The notes beneath the pieces are model-generated. The model saw nothing but the letters and a program-made list of their open reading frames with translations. It was not told the DNA's origin and ran no database searches. Positions 4,093 to 6,224 of a stretch of DNA of 6,224 bases are shown here, one piece after another. Each line of letters opens with the position of its first letter. The first letter of the stretch is position 1. Origin of the DNA: Pseudomonadota bacterium (GTDB taxonomy: Bacteria; Pseudomonadota; Alphaproteobacteria; CACIAM-22H2); the NCBI GenBank assembly GCA_020161965.1, contig JAIUNH010000240.1, positions 1 through 6,224 of the forward strand. Direction: 5' to 3'. The translations under genes were made by a program, and so were the position numbers.

Positions 4093-5082
4093 CTACCACC
4101 TGATGACGCTGGCACCCCAGGTCAAACCGCCGCCGATTGCCTCCAAAAGAACCAATTGGCCCGGCTTGATCCGGCCATCGGACGCGGCTTCGGCCAGCGC
4201 CAGGGGGATCGAGGCCGCCGACGTATTGGCGTGGCGCGCGACGGTCGAAACCACGCGCTCGCCCGGCAGGCCCAATTTCTTGGCCATGCCGTCGATAATG
4301 CGCTGATTGGCCTGGTGCGGGACCAGCCAGTCGATGTCCTTGCCGGTCAGGCCGTTGGCGGCGAGCGCTTCCTCGACCACGTCGGCGAGTTTCTGAACGG
4401 CGTGGCGGAAGACCTCCTGCCCGTTCATCCGCACGACGCCGACCTGGCCGTTGGACCCCGCCCCGCCGGACACGAACAGCGCGTCCTTGAACCGGCCGTC
4501 GGAATGGAGATGGGTCGACAACACGCCGGGCTTGGCCTTGTCGGGGGCACCTTCCTCGGCCTGGAGGATCACCGCCCCGGCCCCGTCGCCGAACAGCACG
4601 CAGGTGGTGCGGTCCTGCCAGTCGAGAATGCGGGTGAAGGTTTCGGCGCCGATCACCAGCGCCGTCTTCACCTGACCCGACTTGATGAAATTATCCGCGA
4701 CCGACAGCGCGTAGACGAAGCCCGTGCACACGGCCTGCACGTCGAAGGCGAAACCGGTCGTGTTGCCGAGCTTGGCTTGGACTTGCGTGGCGGTCGCCGG
4801 AAACGTGTGATCGGGCGTGGTCGTCGCCACGACGATCATGTCGAGGTCTTCGGCCTTGAGCCCCGCCTGCGCCAGCGCCTTCTTGGCGGCTTCGGTGGCG
4901 AGATCGGACGTGCGCTCGTTTTCCGCCGCGATATGGCGCTGGCGAATGCCGGTGCGCGAGGCGATCCATTCGTCGGACGTGTCCACACGCTTGGCGAGCG
5001 CGTCGTTCGACACGATATCCGCGGGCAGATAGCCGCCCCAGCCTTTGACGACGGAATGGCGCGCGGCAGGCAAAGCGGTCAT
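4093..5082 (-). CDS. fabH: Beta-ketoacyl-ACP synthase III
   Basis: FabH condenses an acyl-CoA primer, usually acetyl-CoA, with malonyl-ACP to start type II fatty acid synthesis in the cytoplasm. The 329-residue thiolase-fold protein shows the full catalytic triad: C119 (DVQAVCTGFVYAL), H256 (LVPHQANQRI) and N286 (ARHANTSAASIPLAL). Family motifs VDTSDEWIASRTGIRQRH (33-50), FGDGAGAVIL (164-173) and the C-terminal GGGLTWGASVIRW are intact. I chose the ATG at 5082, with GGA about 10 nt upstream. An in-frame TTG at 5097 would add five residues, but AGGA touches it directly, leaving no spacer. The plsX stop (5111-5109) lies 26 nt upstream of the chosen ATG, consistent with one transcript. PlsX and FabH together join phospholipid and fatty acid synthesis, a common operon pairing. 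Confidence 0.96.
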   Translation of the reverse strand: MTALPAARHSVVKGWGGYLPADIVSNDALAKRVDTSDEWIASRTGIRQRHIAAENERTSDLATEAAKKALAQAGLKAEDLDMIVVATTTPDHTFPATATQVQAKLGNTTGFAFDVQAVCTGFVYALSVADNFIKSGQVKTALVIGAETFTRILDWQDRTTCVLFGDGAGAVILQAEEGAPDKAKPGVLSTHLHSDGRFKDALFVSGGAGSNGQVGVVRMNGQEVFRHAVQKLADVVEEALAANGLTGKDIDWLVPHQANQRIIDGMAKKLGLPGERVVSTVARHANTSAASIPLALAEAASDGRIKPGQLVLLEAIGGGLTWGASVIRW

Positions 5083-5108
5083 GGCGTGGGTATCCAATCC
5101 TGCGAAGT

Positions 5109-6161
5109 TCAGCCCGACGCCGCTTCGGCAGCCGGGGCAGGCGCCGTCACGCCCATACGGGCGAGCTCGGCCTTGATCTTGTCGTTGAAGCCGTGGGTCG
5201 CCATGTCGACGGCCACGCCGATCGCGTTGGCGAAGCCCAGCGCATCCGTACCGCCGTGGCTTTTCACGACGATGCCGTTGACGCCCACGAACATCGCACC
5301 GTTGTAGCGGCGCGGATCGGTGCGCAAGCGCACTTTGGCAAGCGCGGAACGCGCGAACAGATAGCCGATCTTCGACATGATCGACGAGGAGAACGCGCCG
5401 CGCAGGAAACCGCCGAACAGCTTGGCCGTGCCTTCCGCGATCTTCAGCGCGATATTGCCGGTGAACCCGTCGGTCACCACGACGTCGACCGTGCCGGCGG
5501 GCACGTCGTCGCCTTCGATGAAGCCGTGGAAGCGGATCGGCAGATGGGTTTCACGCAGCTGGGCTGCGGCCAAGCGCAGTTCCTCGTGGCCCTTCATTTC
5601 CTCGGAGCCGACATTGAGCAAACCGACGCTTGGCTGGTTGAGGCCGAGTACGGTGCGCGCGAACACTTCGCCCATCAGCGCGAATTGCACGAGATTGTTG
5701 GCGTCGCATTCGACATTGGCGCCGAGGTCGAGCATCACGCTCTCGCCGCGCGTGGTCGGGAACATCGTCGCGATCGCCGGCCGGTCGATGCCCGGCACCA
5801 TGCGCAGCGCGATCTTGGCCATCGCCATCATCGCGCCGGTATTGCCGGCGGAAACGACGCCCGCCGCCTCGCCGTCCTTCACCGCGTCGATGGCCAGACG
5901 CATCGAGGATTTGCGCCCGGAGCGCAACGCGACCGACGGCTTCATGTCGCCGGTCACGACATCGGGCGTATGGACGATTCGCGCACGCGACTTCAGATAG
6001 CGCGTTTGCGCCACCAGCGGCGCCAGACGCGGCTCGTCGCCATAGAGCAAAAACTCGACGAACGGGAAACGCTCGGACGCGAGTTCGCAGCCGCCGACCG
6101 CCATCGCGGGCGCGGCATCGCCGCCCATCGCGTCGATCGACAGGACGAGTTTCTGTGTCAC
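5109..6161 (-). CDS. plsX: Phosphate acyltransferase PlsX
   Basis: PlsX converts acyl-ACP and phosphate to acyl-phosphate, the acyl donor for PlsY in the first step of phosphatidate synthesis; it acts at the inner face of the membrane. The 350-residue product carries the expected motifs in order: LSIDAMGGDAAP (7-18), VSAGNTGAMMA (103-113), MLDLGANVE (143-151), VGLLNVGSEEMKGHEEL (179-195), TDGFTGNIALKIAEG (230-244) and YNGAMFVGVNGIVVKSHGGTD (286-306). A short Ala/Pro-rich tail (about 339-350) follows. Translation starts at GTG (6161), with GGGGA 9 nt upstream. The ATG at 6169 is out of frame and meets a stop after three codons, overlapping this GTG. Start and length match the family (about 340 residues). 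Confidence 0.95.
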   Translation of the reverse strand: MTQKLVLSIDAMGGDAAPAMAVGGCELASERFPFVEFLLYGDEPRLAPLVAQTRYLKSRARIVHTPDVVTGDMKPSVALRSGRKSSMRLAIDAVKDGEAAGVVSAGNTGAMMAMAKIALRMVPGIDRPAIATMFPTTRGESVMLDLGANVECDANNLVQFALMGEVFARTVLGLNQPSVGLLNVGSEEMKGHEELRLAAAQLRETHLPIRFHGFIEGDDVPAGTVDVVVTDGFTGNIALKIAEGTAKLFGGFLRGAFSSSIMSKIGYLFARSALAKVRLRTDPRRYNGAMFVGVNGIVVKSHGGTDALGFANAIGVAVDMATHGFNDKIKAELARMGVTAPAPAAEAASG

Positions 6162-6177
6162 CCGCGCATGTCCCCGC

Positions 6178-6224
6178 TCACGCGCGCGCTTCCGTCAGCT
6201 CAGCCGCCCTCGGCAGGTGCCGCG
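6178..6224 (-). CDS. Possible 3' end of a gene upstream of plsX, cut by the window
   Basis: One minus-strand frame remains open from the window edge to a TGA at 6180-6178, reading RHLPRAAELTEARA, 16 nt before the plsX start. The other two frames stop earlier, at about 6200 and 6195. In alphaproteobacteria a DUF177/YceD-type gene often precedes plsX, and this could be its tail. However, 14 residues carry no recognisable motif and the frame choice rests only on openness, so the call is weak. Confidence 0.25.
   Translation of the reverse strand, partial: RHLPRAAELTEARA

Noticed and set aside
4156..5307. Long plus-strand open frame opposite fabH and plsX
   Set aside because: It crosses the boundary between two certain genes on the other strand and has the low-complexity Gly/Arg/Asp composition of an antisense shadow.
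1..6224. CRISPR array, insertion sequence, phage or defence genes
   Set aside because: No regularly spaced repeats, transposase motifs or terminal repeats are seen, and all sizeable genes belong to recognised non-mobile families.

Overview
The window looks like the chromosome of a GC-rich alphaproteobacterium, probably near the Rhodospirillales. Three things suggest this: high GC with strong G/C third-position bias, the gene order plsX-fabH-ihfA-merR on the minus strand (a typical alphaproteobacterial arrangement), and an alphaproteobacterial type of FtsB and IhfA. No mobile element, CRISPR array, tRNA or rRNA is visible.

Left part, plus strand (1-2608). A ring-opening amidohydrolase of the cyanuric acid hydrolase/barbiturase family enters from outside the window and ends at 1050. 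An AT-rich gap with an 11-bp perfect inverted repeat and a structured leader precedes a DoxX-family membrane protein (1186-1620), which is closed by a textbook intrinsic terminator. A fumarylacetoacetate-hydrolase (FAH) fold enzyme follows (1763-2608). These look like separately controlled accessory or catabolic units; nothing shows that they form one pathway.

Middle (2609-3080). The FAH gene converges on ftsB (2639-2989, minus), which encodes a cell-division coiled-coil protein. Six GANTC sites, the target of the alphaproteobacterial cell-cycle methyltransferase CcrM, lie in only 78 bp over the ftsB start and upstream region. By eye I find about five in all the rest of the window. This is the most interesting signal here.

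Right part, minus strand (3081-6224). The order of transcription is a possible gene tail at the window edge, plsX, fabH, ihfA, merR-like. PlsX makes acyl-phosphate for phospholipid synthesis and FabH starts fatty acid elongation. IhfA is a subunit of the DNA-bending protein IHF, and the MerR-like protein is a small regulator of unknown target. plsX-fabH and ihfA-merR are tightly spaced pairs. A 115-bp gap with a plausible promoter separates them, so ihfA-merR can probably be transcribed independently.

I see no clear new multi-gene system. The points worth following up are regulatory: the GANTC cluster at ftsB, the structured leader of doxX, the inverted repeat before it, and several hairpins placed over start sites or gene ends.
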